A stretch of DNA of 64,000 nucleotides from Pontixanthobacter gangjinensis (lineage in GTDB: Bacteria > Pseudomonadota > Alphaproteobacteria > Sphingomonadales > Sphingomonadaceae), in the NCBI RefSeq assembly GCF_009827545.1, contig NZ_WTYS01000001.1:1761772-1825771 (forward strand), given 5' to 3'. Below the pieces are notes generated by a model, which was not told the DNA's origin, did not search any database, and saw only the letters and a list, made by a program, of their open reading frames with translations. The position numbers were made by a program, and so were the translations under genes. Positions within the stretch are counted from its first letter, which is position 1; each line of letters starts with the position of its first letter. This document shows positions 47,701-56,948 of the stretch, one piece after another.

Positions 47701-49632
47701 TCAGGATTCGCCGGCGAGCTGCTTGCGCACGGCTTCAATTGCCGACTCATTCCGCTCTACGCCCATTTCCTGATCAATCGCTGAGCGCAATTGCTCACCA
47801 TATTCTTGTCCCACGGTCTGATCGAGTTGTAGCTTTGCGCGGATAAACAGCGGATCATCTTTGCTGATTGTACCGGCTTCGATCTCGTCCAACCGAACTA
47901 CAAACCAGCCCGCGTTCTGCGGGGCCTCAAGACGCTTTGTGCTGCCCTGGGCCATGCTGAACATCAACGCCAGTGGCGCAGGTACTTGCTGGCCGGATGT
48001 TGCGAGCTGTTCACGCGATAAATTGATCGAATCGGCTGATGGGAGGGCCTTTTTTTCGCCGCGCATCGCAGCTGTAATTGTGGCCCCTTCTGCAATGCGT
48101 TTCATAATCCGGTCGGCTGCAGCCTTTGCAAGCTTTGAACCTTCGGACAGTTTCCACCCAGCGACCAAGGCGTCTTTGATCTCAGCCATTGGTGCTGCGG
48201 TTGACGGCTCAATATCAGTCACTTCGAATACAAGAAAATCGTCGGTTCCTTGTGCGAGGGCGAGCTGCGGTTCGCCCTCATCCATTTGGAAAGCCGTTTG
48301 AAGGGTGGGGCCCAGTAATTCAGGAACGCGTTCCTGCGCTGTGCCGTAAACGAGGCCAGCGCCAGTAACTGGCTTTGTTGATATCAATTTTACGCCAAGT
48401 TCCTGTCCGATATCGACCAGTGCGACGCCATCATCCACCTGATCTTCGACGCGTGCTGCCAAGTCGGACAGCGCCTGCCGACGCTTCTCTTCAGTAAGTG
48501 ATGCAATGATTGCCGGGGTCGCTTGCTGCAAATTACGACCTTCTTTCTTATCGATTGAATCAACGCGCACGATGTGGAAGCCTAGGCCGCTCTGCGCAGG
48601 GACGGCGATTGCACCTCGTTTCGCTGCGAATGCGGAGGCAGCAACTGCAGATGAAGTCTGCGAAGCATATTCTGACCGCGCTATCGGTCCAACTTTGGCC
48701 GTCTGAAGACCAGCCTGATTGGCCGCTGCCTCGAGGGAACCACCAGCTTTGACTTGGTCGCTGATGGCAGTTGCTGCCTGACGTGTAGGAACAATAAGCT
48801 GGGTTATCGTACGACGCTCGCTAGGCGCATATTCAGCGCGGTTTTCCTCAAACCGAGCGGCAATTTCTACATTTGTCGGAGCTTGTGGTGCATTTAATTG
48901 TTCAGATCCAAAGGTAAAGTAGCGGATCACACGCCGTTCAGGACGAATATAATTGTTCCGTGTTTCATCATAAAACGACTTAAGTTGTTTGTCGGATGGG
49001 TCCGTAGTTGGCGCGAAGACAGAAGAAGGGACAACTGCGATCGAACCCTGCCTTCGCTCTTTGAGCAAAGACGCATAACGTAAAGCGAACTTTTCAGGAA
49101 TGCGCCCGCCAAATTCTGCAGGGCGCAAGACTTGCTGGGCCAGCAAGCCGCTACCTATATCGGACCGGATCAGCTTGTCAGTTAGCCCCTGCTGTGAAAG
49201 AAACTGTGTGTAGGCCTCCTGACTGAAATTGCCGTCGGCCCCCCTAAATGCAGGGATCATAATGATTTGGCTGTTCACCAAATTCTCGCCTGCTCTCAGA
49301 CCGTATTTCCTGCCAAACTCCGCAATGGATGCACGTTCTAACAACTGGTCGAGCACGTCCTCGAACCCGCCCTGAGCCAAAAAGGTTGGCATCGATATTG
49401 TCGGATCCTGCTGTCGCGCATTGCTAAGTGCACTATTCGCTGCGGTAACCAGATCGGCAGTATTGATCTTTTCGTCGCCGACTACAGCTACCCGGTCGTC
49501 GCCCGAAACGCTGCCAGTTAAATTGCCCGACATATCCGATGCCGCAAACGCAAACGCGATTAGCCCGAGAAAAGCCAACGACACAACGATACCAATTTTC
49601 GACTGAAAAAACCTGCGGAAGAACTGAATCAT
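47701..49632 (-). CDS. ppiD: SurA/PpiD-type peptidyl-prolyl isomerase, membrane-anchored
   Basis: 643 aa: a short cytoplasmic N-terminus, one membrane anchor (IGIVVSLAFLGLIAFAFAAS, about 13-32), a SurA-N-like chaperone domain and a parvulin (PPIC) region around residues 250-370 (ARSEYASQTSSAVAASAFAA, LGFHIVRVDSI), then a C-terminal extension. PpiD helps periplasmic and outer-membrane protein folding near the Sec translocon. Upstream of trpE in the same direction, as often in sphingomonads and Caulobacter relatives. Confidence 0.88.
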   Translation of the reverse strand: MIQFFRRFFQSKIGIVVSLAFLGLIAFAFAASDMSGNLTGSVSGDDRVAVVGDEKINTADLVTAANSALSNARQQDPTISMPTFLAQGGFEDVLDQLLERASIAEFGRKYGLRAGENLVNSQIIMIPAFRGADGNFSQEAYTQFLSQQGLTDKLIRSDIGSGLLAQQVLRPAEFGGRIPEKFALRYASLLKERRQGSIAVVPSSVFAPTTDPSDKQLKSFYDETRNNYIRPERRVIRYFTFGSEQLNAPQAPTNVEIAARFEENRAEYAPSERRTITQLIVPTRQAATAISDQVKAGGSLEAAANQAGLQTAKVGPIARSEYASQTSSAVAASAFAAKRGAIAVPAQSGLGFHIVRVDSIDKKEGRNLQQATPAIIASLTEEKRRQALSDLAARVEDQVDDGVALVDIGQELGVKLISTKPVTGAGLVYGTAQERVPELLGPTLQTAFQMDEGEPQLALAQGTDDFLVFEVTDIEPSTAAPMAEIKDALVAGWKLSEGSKLAKAAADRIMKRIAEGATITAAMRGEKKALPSADSINLSREQLATSGQQVPAPLALMFSMAQGSTKRLEAPQNAGWFVVRLDEIEAGTISKDDPLFIRAKLQLDQTVGQEYGEQLRSAIDQEMGVERNESAIEAVRKQLAGES

Positions 49633-49743
49633 AGTGGGTGACGTGTCCGAATCTGTTGGCCGGACAATTTCGTCCCGCGGATTAAGTTTGAGAATATTCC
49701 TTTATCGGGCCTGCGACCTCCCCGCAACAGGTGGGTAAGTCTT

Positions 49744-49772
49744 TTGACGAAAACGTAAACTCGCTCTATCGA
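49744..49772 (+). promoter_or_regulatory. Sigma-70-like promoter for tpiA
   Basis: TTGACG at 49744-49749 and TATCGA at 49767-49772 are separated by exactly 17 bases, close to TTGACA-N17-TATAAT. It lies 78 bases before the tpiA ATG in the 217-base divergent gap with ppiD. Confidence 0.45.
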
Positions 49773-49849
49773 AACCAACACTTAGCCCCCATATGGCGCA
49801 AAAGATAAACACATCCCCCTTTCGAATTTGAAGTTTTCAGGAAATTGGT

Positions 49850-50614
49850 ATGGCCGAGCGGCCCTATATTGTTGGCAATTGGAAAATGAACGGTACCCGG
49901 TCGATGCTCGCAGAAGCGCGCGCGATTGACCGTTCGTCACAGCGTTTGATGAAGGTGGAGGTTGCCTTGGCGCCACCCTTCACATTGCTTCATGCGGTCC
50001 ACCGCGAGGTTGAACAAATCGGCGTCGGTGCGCAAGACTGCCACCCGGGCGCAGATGGAGCGCATACAGGCGATATCTCTGCTTCGATGGTATCCGATGC
50101 TGGCGCCAAATTTGTGATATTGGGACACAGCGAACGGCGCCAAGATCATGGAGAAACTAACACCCTGATTCGCGAGAAGGCGGAAGCGGCTTTGTCCGCA
50201 GGAATGCGGGTCATCATGTGCTGCGGTGAAACCGAAGCGGTCCGTGACGAAGGTAAAGCAGAAAGCTTTGTTTCGCGTCAGTTGAAGGCTTCGCTTCCAG
50301 AAAGAATCGAAAGCGTGACCGATTCTTTGACCATCGCTTATGAACCGATTTGGGCAATCGGCACAGGACGAACCCCCACGGTAGAGGACATCGAAGCAAT
50401 GCACCGGACTATCCGGACATTGTTGGTTGACCTATTTGGCGCTGAAGAAGCCGAAGAAGTGCGTATTTTATACGGGGGCTCTGTAAATGCCGAAAATGCC
50501 AAGGAATTACTATCAGCCGATGAAGTTGGTGGCGCCTTGGTTGGCGGTGCGAGCCTGACTGCGGAGAGCTTCTTGGGAATTGTTATCGCGGCTGCGGAGG
50601 CTCAGGAGCAATAG
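49850..50614 (+). CDS. tpiA: Triosephosphate isomerase
   Basis: 254-aa glycolytic TIM barrel interconverting dihydroxyacetone phosphate and glyceraldehyde 3-phosphate. Catalytic Lys in NWKMNGT, His in VILGHSERRQ, Glu in IAYEPIWAIGTG, and the phosphate-binding ILYGGSVNAEN and GGALVGGASL. The tpiA-secG-pyrG order is widely conserved in alphaproteobacteria. Confidence 0.96.
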   Translation: MAERPYIVGNWKMNGTRSMLAEARAIDRSSQRLMKVEVALAPPFTLLHAVHREVEQIGVGAQDCHPGADGAHTGDISASMVSDAGAKFVILGHSERRQDHGETNTLIREKAEAALSAGMRVIMCCGETEAVRDEGKAESFVSRQLKASLPERIESVTDSLTIAYEPIWAIGTGRTPTVEDIEAMHRTIRTLLVDLFGAEEAEEVRILYGGSVNAENAKELLSADEVGGALVGGASLTAESFLGIVIAAAEAQEQ

Positions 50615-50698
50615 TTTCCTGCGCCTCTATGCATTAAACTTGCCCTTCGCAGGGGGCGGCACTACATGCGCAGGCACACAAATTAGAGTATCTCGTCT

Positions 50699-51091
50699 AT
50701 GTCACTTTTTATTTTTCTTACTGTCCTTCAGGCATTGGTCGCCGCAGGATTGGTTGTAACCATCCTTATGCAGCGATCCGAAGGCGGGGGCCTTGGAATC
50801 GGTGGAAGCCCCAATGGCATGATGAGCGCACGCGGTGCGGCAGATTTTCTTACTCGTTCAACCAAATGGCTCGCGGTCAGCTTCGTTGTCTTGTCGATTG
50901 TGCTGGCAGCTGTAGCGGTGGAAACCACAGGCTCGAACGATATTTCGTCCACAGTTGATCGCAGCGTTCCAGATGGTTCGGACCCGCTGGGCGGTGCCCT
51001 TGGTGACCAAACCGCTGGCGCAACCATCGAAGCTCCGGAACCAGCCCCTGAAGCGCCTTCTGACGATCCATTGGCAGACGTCACAAATTAA
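50699..51091 (+). CDS. secG: Protein translocase subunit SecG
   Basis: 130-aa inner-membrane protein with two helices (about 3-22 and 55-74), part of SecYEG. The conserved loop VTILMQRSEGGGLGIGGSPNGMMSARGAADFLTR region and the second helix identify it. The C-terminal ~50 residues are acidic and Pro/Ala-rich (IEAPEPAPEAPSDDP), a common sphingomonad extension. 84 bases after tpiA. Confidence 0.93.
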   Translation: MSLFIFLTVLQALVAAGLVVTILMQRSEGGGLGIGGSPNGMMSARGAADFLTRSTKWLAVSFVVLSIVLAAVAVETTGSNDISSTVDRSVPDGSDPLGGALGDQTAGATIEAPEPAPEAPSDDPLADVTN

Positions 51092-51215
51092 GCCCTTCGG
51101 GTGCGGATTTGCTTCCTTTTCTTAGTTTTTTAATCGGCAGAGTTGTGGATTGCGACGATTAGTCGCCTCATTCTGCTTGCCCCGACTCCATTTACAGCCT
51201 TAAGGCCCAACTCCC

Positions 51216-52850
51216 ATGGCGCGGTACATATTTATAACCGGCGGCGTGGTCTCCTCGCTTGGCAAAGGTCTCATGGCAGCAAGCCTTGCAGCACTGCTGC
51301 AAGCACGCGGCTACAAAGTGCGGATTCGCAAATTCGATCCCTATCTAAACGTCGATCCAGGGACGATGAGCCCCTATCAGCATGGTGAAGTCTATGTGAC
51401 CGATGATGGCGCAGAAACTGATCTTGATCTTGGGCATTATGAGCGGTTTACCGGCGTTTCAGCGCGGCAAAGCGACAATGTTACCAGCGGCCGTGTTTAT
51501 CAGGATATTATCGCACGCGAACGTCGGGGCGACTATCTTGGTGCCACGGTACAGGTCATTCCGCACGTTACTGACGAGATTAAGGCGTTCGCGCTTGCTG
51601 AAACCGATGATCTCGATTTTGTCCTGTGCGAAATCGGCGGCACGGTCGGTGACATCGAATCGCTTCCGTTTATGGAGGCGATCCGCCAGCTGCGGAACGA
51701 GCTTGAGCCGATGCAGACGGTTAGCGTTCACGTGACTTTGGTCCCGTATATTGCGGCGGCGAAGGAACTGAAAACTAAGCCAACGCAGCACTCGGTTCGT
51801 GAACTCGCTGCGCTGGGTATTAAACCGGACATCCTGCTTTGTCGTAGTGAGCATTTCATTCCTGAAGGCGAACGCCGGAAAATCGCGCAATTCTGCAATG
51901 TGCGTGCAGAATCGGTCATTCCAGCGCTCGATGCGCCGTCGATCTACTCGGTGCCGCTGCAATACCATCGGGAAGGGCTCGATAGCGAAGTCCTAAGAGC
52001 GTTCGGGATTACCGATGCTCCTGAACCCGAATTGGCGCGGTGGGATGATGTAACCGACCGCTACTTCAACCCCGAAGGCGAAGTCACCATTGGCGTGGTT
52101 GGCAAATATGTCGGCCTGCAGGATGCTTACAAATCGCTCAATGAAGCGCTGGTTCATGGCGGGATGGCGAACCGGGTAAAGGTCAATATCCGCTGGATTG
52201 ATGCTGAGGTTTTTGAAAACGACCATGAGGATTTGGCTGCAGAATTGGAGCCACTTCATGCGATTCTGGTCCCAGGCGGATTTGGCGAGCGCGGCTCCGA
52301 AGGCAAGATTGCAAGTGTGCGGTTCGCTCGGGAACGCAAGGTTCCCTTCCTTGGAATTTGTCTGGGTATGCAAATGGCCTGTGTCGAAGCTGCACGCCTT
52401 GCGGGGATCGAACAAGCGTCCTCGACCGAATTTGGCGATACGCCTGAGCCGGTTGTCGGCATCATTACTGAGTGGATGACCGAGGAGGGCATTCAAACTC
52501 GCGAAAGTGGTGGCGATTTGGGCGGAACAATGCGGCTTGGTGCTTATGATGCTGAATTGTCTCCAAATAGCCAAGTCAGCGCGATTTATGGCGGCAAGAC
52601 GACGATTTCGGAACGGCATCGCCATCGGTACGAGGTTAATGGCTCCTATCGGGATGCTCTTGAGAGAACAGGGCTGGTTTTCTCTGGTATGTCGCCTGAC
52701 GGACTGCTGCCGGAGATTGTCGAGCGCCCCGATCATCCTTGGTTTGTTGGTGTGCAGTTTCATCCAGAATTGAAATCGCGCCCGTTTGACCCGCATCCAC
52801 TATTTGATGGCTTTATTTCGGCAGCGGTCGATCAATCGCGTCTTGTATAA
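51216..52850 (+). CDS. pyrG: CTP synthase
   Basis: 544-aa enzyme converting UTP to CTP with glutamine or ammonia. N-terminal synthetase: [49 protein letters not shown]-terminal class I amidotransferase: oxyanion [12 protein letters not shown], nucleophile Cys in [12 protein letters not shown], His/Glu in [13 protein letters not shown]. Length is typical. 124 bases after secG. Confidence 0.97.
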   Translation: MARYIFITGGVVSSLGKGLMAASLAALLQARGYKVRIRKFDPYLNVDPGTMSPYQHGEVYVTDDGAETDLDLGHYERFTGVSARQSDNVTSGRVYQDIIARERRGDYLGATVQVIPHVTDEIKAFALAETDDLDFVLCEIGGTVGDIESLPFMEAIRQLRNELEPMQTVSVHVTLVPYIAAAKELKTKPTQHSVRELAALGIKPDILLCRSEHFIPEGERRKIAQFCNVRAESVIPALDAPSIYSVPLQYHREGLDSEVLRAFGITDAPEPELARWDDVTDRYFNPEGEVTIGVVGKYVGLQDAYKSLNEALVHGGMANRVKVNIRWIDAEVFENDHEDLAAELEPLHAILVPGGFGERGSEGKIASVRFARERKVPFLGICLGMQMACVEAARLAGIEQASSTEFGDTPEPVVGIITEWMTEEGIQTRESGGDLGGTMRLGAYDAELSPNSQVSAIYGGKTTISERHRHRYEVNGSYRDALERTGLVFSGMSPDGLLPEIVERPDHPWFVGVQFHPELKSRPFDPHPLFDGFISAAVDQSRLV

Positions 52851-53139
52851 TACTCAGAACATAAGCTTTGTAAATCAAAGGCTTGCCTAGAGTTTAGGCC
52901 TTCGGCGCTGGCGATCTTATCAATTGCTTCCGATATTAATCGGTCTCTTATTGCAACATAATCGTTATCTGGCCTTTATTTTCTTAATCTTTTCAAGCAA
53001 AGAAGTCTCGTGCTTTGGCCGTGATGAGGGTCGGGACAAAGCGACTTACCGATTTACGAGCTTTTTAGCTTGTTCCGGATTTGACCGTCTTCTGCGACCC
53101 GGACGGTGAAATTCGGACAGGGCAGCATGCAAATGCTGC

Positions 53140-53165
53140 GGGGGTGGGTCTTTGGATCTACCCCC
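53140..53165. repeat. Stable inverted repeat (hairpin) downstream of pyrG
   Basis: 11-bp stem GGGGGTGGGTC / GATCTACCCCC with two G-T wobbles and a TTTG loop. It directly abuts another perfect hairpin, GCAGCAT-GCAA-ATGCTGC at 53122-53139. No T-run follows on either strand, so simple intrinsic termination is not obvious. Confidence 0.5.
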
Positions 53166-53195
53166 AATTCGCTTTAATCCGCGCGCATAACGAAA

Positions 53196-53227
53196 TGGCC
53201 CCATCCGGCAGACGCTGGATGGGGCCA
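53196..53227. terminator. Terminator hairpin between pyrG and hsp20
   Basis: Perfect 11-bp stem TGGCCCCATCC / GGATGGGGCCA with a 10-base loop, 25 bases after the hsp20 stop. On the minus strand the stem is followed by TTTCGTTATG, a short T-rich tail, so it most likely ends the hsp20 transcript. Confidence 0.6.
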
Positions 53228-53252
53228 CATTCGAAGGCATAGAAGTCATTCA

Positions 53253-53738
53253 TTACGCGGCGTTAGAAGTATCGCCGCTTTCGTCTGAATCGTCCTTGAC
53301 GATTTCCAGCGTGGTATGACCGTTCACTGCAATCTTCTTCGGTTTCATCGCGTCCGGAATCTCGCGAACCAGATCGATTGACAAGAGCCCGTCTTCGAGG
53401 CCGGCATTTTCAACGCGAACATAATCCGCAAGCTCGAAGCGGCGCTCGAACCCGCGATTGGCTATGCCGACATGGAGCATATCGCCTTCAGCCTGCGCAT
53501 CTTCGCGTTTTTTGCCCTGAATGGTCAGCAGGTTCTGCTGTGCGGTAATATCGATGTCAGCAGGTTTAAAGCCCGCGACTGCCAGCGTGATGCGGTAATT
53601 ATCATCGCCGCGGCGTTCAATGTTGAACGGGGGGTAATTCTCTCCGCCATTGCTGCGCGCTTGATTCTCAAGCAAATCGAACAAGCGGTCAAAACCGACT
53701 GTACTGCGGCGGTAGGGTGTAAAATCTAAACGTGACAT
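53253..53738 (-). CDS. Small heat shock protein, Hsp20 family
   Basis: 161-aa alpha-crystallin-type holdase (IbpA-like) that binds unfolding proteins under heat stress. N-terminal FTPYRRSTVGFDRLFDLLEN is typical of IbpA; the alpha-crystallin domain runs about residues 38-130 (YRITLAVAGFKPADIDI, ENAGLEDGLLSIDL). The C-terminal IxI-type contact is represented by MKPKKIAV. Expression appears controlled both by a heat-shock-type promoter and by an RNA thermometer in its leader. Confidence 0.92.
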   Translation of the reverse strand: MSRLDFTPYRRSTVGFDRLFDLLENQARSNGGENYPPFNIERRGDDNYRITLAVAGFKPADIDITAQQNLLTIQGKKREDAQAEGDMLHVGIANRGFERRFELADYVRVENAGLEDGLLSIDLVREIPDAMKPKKIAVNGHTTLEIVKDDSDESGDTSNAA

Positions 53739-53820
53739 AGTAACAAATCCTCATTGAGCAATTTGACATGGATAGAGCCCGCGCTTCACGGCGCTCCATC
53801 GGTTGATATCCAGACCCGTT
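53739..53820 (-). promoter_or_regulatory. ROSE-like RNA thermometer in the hsp20 leader
   Basis: The minus-strand leader ends with a hairpin TTGCTC-AAT-GAGGAT (53747-53761 on the plus strand), in which the ribosome site AGGA pairs with the TTGCT box. Aligning the arms gives C-G, U-A, a G-G mismatch and a U-U pair, the signature of ROSE elements, which melt on heating. Farther upstream another hairpin can form (GAGC ... GCTC around 53775-53797). ROSE leaders precede small heat shock genes in many alphaproteobacteria. Full folding was not computed. Confidence 0.6.
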
Positions 53821-53841
53821 GTGGCATCAGGACGATTACTC

Positions 53842-53869
53842 ATTTAGGGAGGTATAATTACCTTTCAAG
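53842..53869 (-). promoter_or_regulatory. RpoH (sigma-32)-type promoter for hsp20
   Basis: On the minus strand CTTGAA (plus coordinates 53864-53869) is followed after 14 bases by CCCTAAAT (53842-53849). This resembles the heat-shock consensus CTTGAA-N13-15-CCCCATnT. Transcription would start about 95 bases before the hsp20 ATG, so the transcript would include the whole ROSE-like leader. Confidence 0.5.
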
Positions 53870-53910
53870 CCCTGATAATGCTGGGCAACGCTGCACCTAA
53901 AGGACCGAAT

Positions 53911-54174
53911 ATGAGCGCGCCCAAAATTGAAATCTACACTAAATTCACCTGCGGATTCTGCCACCGTGCCAAGCAATTGTTGGCTAGCAAAGGTGCGGAA
54001 TTTACCGAATTCGACATCAGTATGGGGGGCGTGGATAAGGCTCGTATGCTCGAGCGGGCACCATCGGCACGCACCGTCCCACAAATTTTTATCGGTAATT
54101 TGCATGTTGGTGGATCGGATGACCTTGCTGCGTTAGAGCGCGCCGGCAAACTTGACGATTTGTTGGCCGGGTAG
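53911..54174 (+). CDS. grxC: Glutaredoxin 3
   Basis: 87-aa dithiol glutaredoxin, a GSH-dependent disulfide reductase in the cytoplasm. Active site reads CGFC (KFTCGFCHRAKQLL) where CPYC is most common; glutathione-binding TVPQIFIGNLHVGGSDDL is intact. The ATG at 53911 has AAAGGA 6 bases upstream; the open frame from 53878 is less likely. Divergent from hsp20 and 9 bases before a nitrilase-family gene. Confidence 0.92.
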   Translation: MSAPKIEIYTKFTCGFCHRAKQLLASKGAEFTEFDISMGGVDKARMLERAPSARTVPQIFIGNLHVGGSDDLAALERAGKLDDLLAG

Positions 54175-54183
54175 GATGTCCTA

Positions 54184-55008
54184 ATGCCGCGCATCGCTGT
54201 CTTGCAGATGAACACAGGTATCGATCCTCAGCGAAATGCCTGTGTTTTGGTCGATGCGTTGGAACGTGCGGCTGATGGCGGGGCGGTGATGCTGTTCACG
54301 CCGGAAATGTCCACTTTGCTCGATAGCAACCGGGCGAGGGCAGCGGTACATGTCGTGCCTGAGGCTGAAAATCTCGCAATTTCAATGGTGAGGGACGCAT
54401 GCGCGAATACAGGAGTTTGGCTTGCGTTGGGATCAATTCCGGTCGCAGGATCTGGAGCAAAATCTGCAAATCGTTCGTTGGTGATTGATGCCACTGGTCA
54501 GATCCGCGCTCGTTATGACAAAATGCATATGTTCGACGTTGATTTGGCCAGTGGCGAGAGTTGGCGGGAATCAAGCGCCTATCAGGCAGGTAGCGATGTA
54601 GTGGTAGTTGAAACTCCAATCGGCCGGCTAGGGCTGACAATATGCTACGACATTCGTTTTCCAGTTCTGTTTGATCAGCTGGGTCGCGCACATTGTGACG
54701 TTATTGCGATACCGGCAGCGTTCACGGTGCCGACTGGTCAAGACCATTGGCACGTTCTGCAGCGCGCCCGGGCCATAGAGGCATCTGCTTACGTCGTCGC
54801 CGCCGCTCAAACCGGTGAACATCAAGACGGACGCAAGACATACGGTCACAGCCTCGTGGTAGACCCATGGGGTAAAGTGCTGCTCGACATGGGAAAACAG
54901 CCGGGGATGGCGTTCGCCGAGATAGAGGCTGACCGAATTGCCGAAGTGCGCTCGCAACTACCCAGTCTTGCCAACCGCCGCGATATCCCTAAATCCACCT
55001 CACCATGA
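54184..55008 (+). CDS. Carbon-nitrogen hydrolase (nitrilase superfamily, Nit-like amidase)
   Basis: 274 aa with the Glu-Lys-Cys catalytic triad of the nitrilase superfamily: Glu in LFTPEMST, Lys in ARYDKMHMFDVDL and Cys in LTICYDIRFPVLF. The sequence resembles Nit1-type enzymes, which repair deaminated glutathione, and this fits the neighbouring glutaredoxin. A role as omega-amidase is the main alternative. Overlaps the next gene by 4 bases. Confidence 0.88.
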   Translation: MPRIAVLQMNTGIDPQRNACVLVDALERAADGGAVMLFTPEMSTLLDSNRARAAVHVVPEAENLAISMVRDACANTGVWLALGSIPVAGSGAKSANRSLVIDATGQIRARYDKMHMFDVDLASGESWRESSAYQAGSDVVVVETPIGRLGLTICYDIRFPVLFDQLGRAHCDVIAIPAAFTVPTGQDHWHVLQRARAIEASAYVVAAAQTGEHQDGRKTYGHSLVVDPWGKVLLDMGKQPGMAFAEIEADRIAEVRSQLPSLANRRDIPKSTSP

Positions 55009-55490
55009 TCGTATTTGACCTTTCTTGCCCTAGCGGCCACCGTTTTGAAGGCTGGTTCAAGTCGTCGGAAGAATATACCTCACAGGCGGCGCGCGGGTTG
55101 GTGTCTTGCCCAGAATGCGGTCTGACCGGAGTGACTAAAGCCCCAATGGCTCCGTCAGTGGGTGCGAAGGGGAACCGCCAAGTTGCTGGATTGGAGAAGC
55201 TTGACGCTCCTCGAGGGCAGCGCAAGGCGCCGATCACTAATGGCAAATTGCCGCCCGAAGTCGGAAAGGCGATGAGGGAGCTTCCTGAAATCCAAGCCAA
55301 AGCCCTCAAGGACAGTAAGTATGTTGGCGATAGCTTCGCTGAGAAATCGCGGGCAATGCATTATGGCGAGCAAGATGCGCAGAATATCCATGGGGAAGCG
55401 ACCTTGAATGAAGCGAAGGAGCTTCTTGACGAAGGGATAGCAGTATCGCCGCTGCCTTTTCCGGTTGCACCACCGGATGATTTGAACTGA
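55005..55490 (+). CDS. DUF1178 family protein
   Basis: 161-aa cytoplasmic protein. The N-terminus is a zinc-ribbon-like MIVFDLSCPSGHRFEGWF ... GLVSCPECGLTGV (three cysteines and a histidine), followed by a charged helical part with YVGDSFAEKSRAMHYGE, typical of DUF1178. Function unknown. Coupled to the amidase gene by a 4-base overlap; grxC-amidase-DUF1178 is a common alphaproteobacterial neighbourhood. Confidence 0.88.
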   Translation: MIVFDLSCPSGHRFEGWFKSSEEYTSQAARGLVSCPECGLTGVTKAPMAPSVGAKGNRQVAGLEKLDAPRGQRKAPITNGKLPPEVGKAMRELPEIQAKALKDSKYVGDSFAEKSRAMHYGEQDAQNIHGEATLNEAKELLDEGIAVSPLPFPVAPPDDLN

Positions 55491-55530
55491 TTGCATCATT
55501 GCGCGCTGCGGATTAGGAGCCGTCGCGGTC

Positions 55531-55607
55531 GCACCCGTAGCTCAGTCGGATAGAGCACCAGATTCCTAATCTGGGGGCCACAGGTTCGAATCCTGTCGGG
55601 TGCACCA
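55531..55607 (+). tRNA. tRNA-Arg (anticodon CCT)
   Basis: Complete cloverleaf of 77 bases including an encoded CCA: acceptor GCACCCG/CGGGTGC, D stem GCTC/GAGC, anticodon stem CCAGA/TCTGG with loop TTCCTAA (anticodon CCT), T stem ACAGG/CCTGT with TTCGAAT loop. It decodes AGG. The gene sits alone between DUF1178 and an MFS gene; no integrase or attachment repeat was noticed next to it. Confidence 0.96.
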
Positions 55608-55627
55608 CATTTGCAATTTTGATTCGT

Positions 55628-56845
55628 CTAAGCGCTTAGCGCGACTTTCCTCGCCTGGCGCCACGATAGCGCCACCAGCGCCATCGATAGAACCAATGCT
55701 AGCGCTGCATCGCCTGGCCAGCCGGCAAATTCATATGCAGCAGTTCCAGCCCAACTCGCCAAGCCCGCTCCGATGAACATCAGCATGATGTAGCCTGTCA
55801 TCAAACGCGTGCGAATGTCAGGTGCGAGTTCGAGCGTGGTCATTCTGCCGGTAACGTCAATTGCCGGCCCGACGGTGTTCATAATAACAATCGGAATGAT
55901 AAGTAGCCACAGGCTGTCGCCGAATGGCCAAAGTAGTGCGACGCCGGCCATCTGCACGACTGCTAGCCTAAACCGGGCCTTGCTTGCTCCAACCTTGTCT
56001 GCCCAGGCGCCAAGCCTAGGTGTGGCGAACAAAGCAACGACTGCAAAACCTGCGAGATAGCCCACTGTATCCGTGCCATACCCCATTTCAGCGCTTGTGA
56101 GATGCAAAGCCAGCCCCAGCCAAATCGAAAGGAAGATGCCGAAGTTCAGTGCCTGGATAATTCCTGAAACGACCACTTGTGGGTGTGCCCTAAGCAAAGG
56201 GAAAAGCGACATGACGAGGGTGATGTAATTGCTCTTCGGACCAGTGTCAGCACGCGGCCTGCGCCCTTGCATAATCAGCGGTAGAGTCAATGTCGTGAGC
56301 ACCATCAAGATTGCGGCGATGACGTAAACCAGATGCCAATCGAATTGCTGGGCGATAAAACCAGCGCCGGTTCTGGCAAGCAATATCCCGAAAATTGTTC
56401 CTGCTGTAAGCGTAGCGGTCATTGACCCTAAGCGCTCGCCGCTCACTCGTTTAGATGCATAGGCTGGCAGCAAATATGGTGCGATAGTCAAGAAGCCGAG
56501 AATAGTGGAGCCGAACAAGAATAGCCAGAAGCTCTTGGATAGGGCCATGGCGCACAGCGCCAGAGTTTGGCCGATTGCGAAGATAATTGACAGCCGCCTG
56601 TTACTGTAACGGTCACCCAGCGGCAGCAGCAGGAATATGCCCAGCGCCAAGGCAATTTGGTTCAGTGCTGGGACCAGACCGATGGTTGCCGCACTGACTT
56701 CAAAGCCGTCTGCTACTTCGGAAATAATCGGGTGGATGTAATATGCGTTCGCAACCATGACCCCGCCGGCTGCAGCCAGAAGAAATTCCTGCATTCTCGT
56801 CAGGTGGCCTTGATATGGGCCGCTGTCATGTTCCGGAGTTGGCAA
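55628..56845 (-). CDS. MFS transporter
   Basis: 405-aa major facilitator with about twelve helices. The first half holds the A-like motif between helices 2 and 3 (LLPLGDRYSNRRLSII) and the repeat-like GAWADKVGASKARFRLA between helices 8 and 9. The N-terminal MQEFLLAAAGGVMVANAYYIHPI resembles drug/proton antiporters of the YnfM/Bcr-like group. Substrate unknown. It converges with the tRNA gene region. Confidence 0.88.
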   Translation of the reverse strand: MPTPEHDSGPYQGHLTRMQEFLLAAAGGVMVANAYYIHPIISEVADGFEVSAATIGLVPALNQIALALGIFLLLPLGDRYSNRRLSIIFAIGQTLALCAMALSKSFWLFLFGSTILGFLTIAPYLLPAYASKRVSGERLGSMTATLTAGTIFGILLARTGAGFIAQQFDWHLVYVIAAILMVLTTLTLPLIMQGRRPRADTGPKSNYITLVMSLFPLLRAHPQVVVSGIIQALNFGIFLSIWLGLALHLTSAEMGYGTDTVGYLAGFAVVALFATPRLGAWADKVGASKARFRLAVVQMAGVALLWPFGDSLWLLIIPIVIMNTVGPAIDVTGRMTTLELAPDIRTRLMTGYIMLMFIGAGLASWAGTAAYEFAGWPGDAALALVLSMALVALSWRQARKVALSA

Positions 56846-56948
56846 AGCAAGCTTTCAATTATCGCAGATTTGCGAATAGTTTTTCAACTAGGCAAAATTG
56901 CGGAACGGGGCTAGTCCTTGTCTGTTCCGAACATGAGGGGGATATTAT

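Larger units (their letters stand above)
52851..53252. other. 402-base region without a convincing gene
   Basis: Between pyrG (+) and hsp20 (-). It contains several hairpins: GCCTA-GAGTT-TAGGC at 52885-52899 (a possible end for pyrG), a 7-bp stem at 53122-53139, an 11-bp stem at 53140-53165 and the strong terminator at 53196-53227. A 61-codon open frame at 52924-53109 (+) has no ribosome site or family features and was not called. The cluster of stable hairpins could belong to a small RNA. Confidence 0.5.

Noticed and set aside
52924-53109. 61-codon ORF between pyrG and hsp20
   Set aside because: No ribosome binding site, no hydrophobic or family signature beyond a chance Leu/Ile-rich start; the region is rich in hairpins instead.
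55531-55607. tRNA-Arg as an integration site for a mobile element
   Set aside because: No integrase, no repeated tRNA 3' end and no foreign gene block seen on either side.
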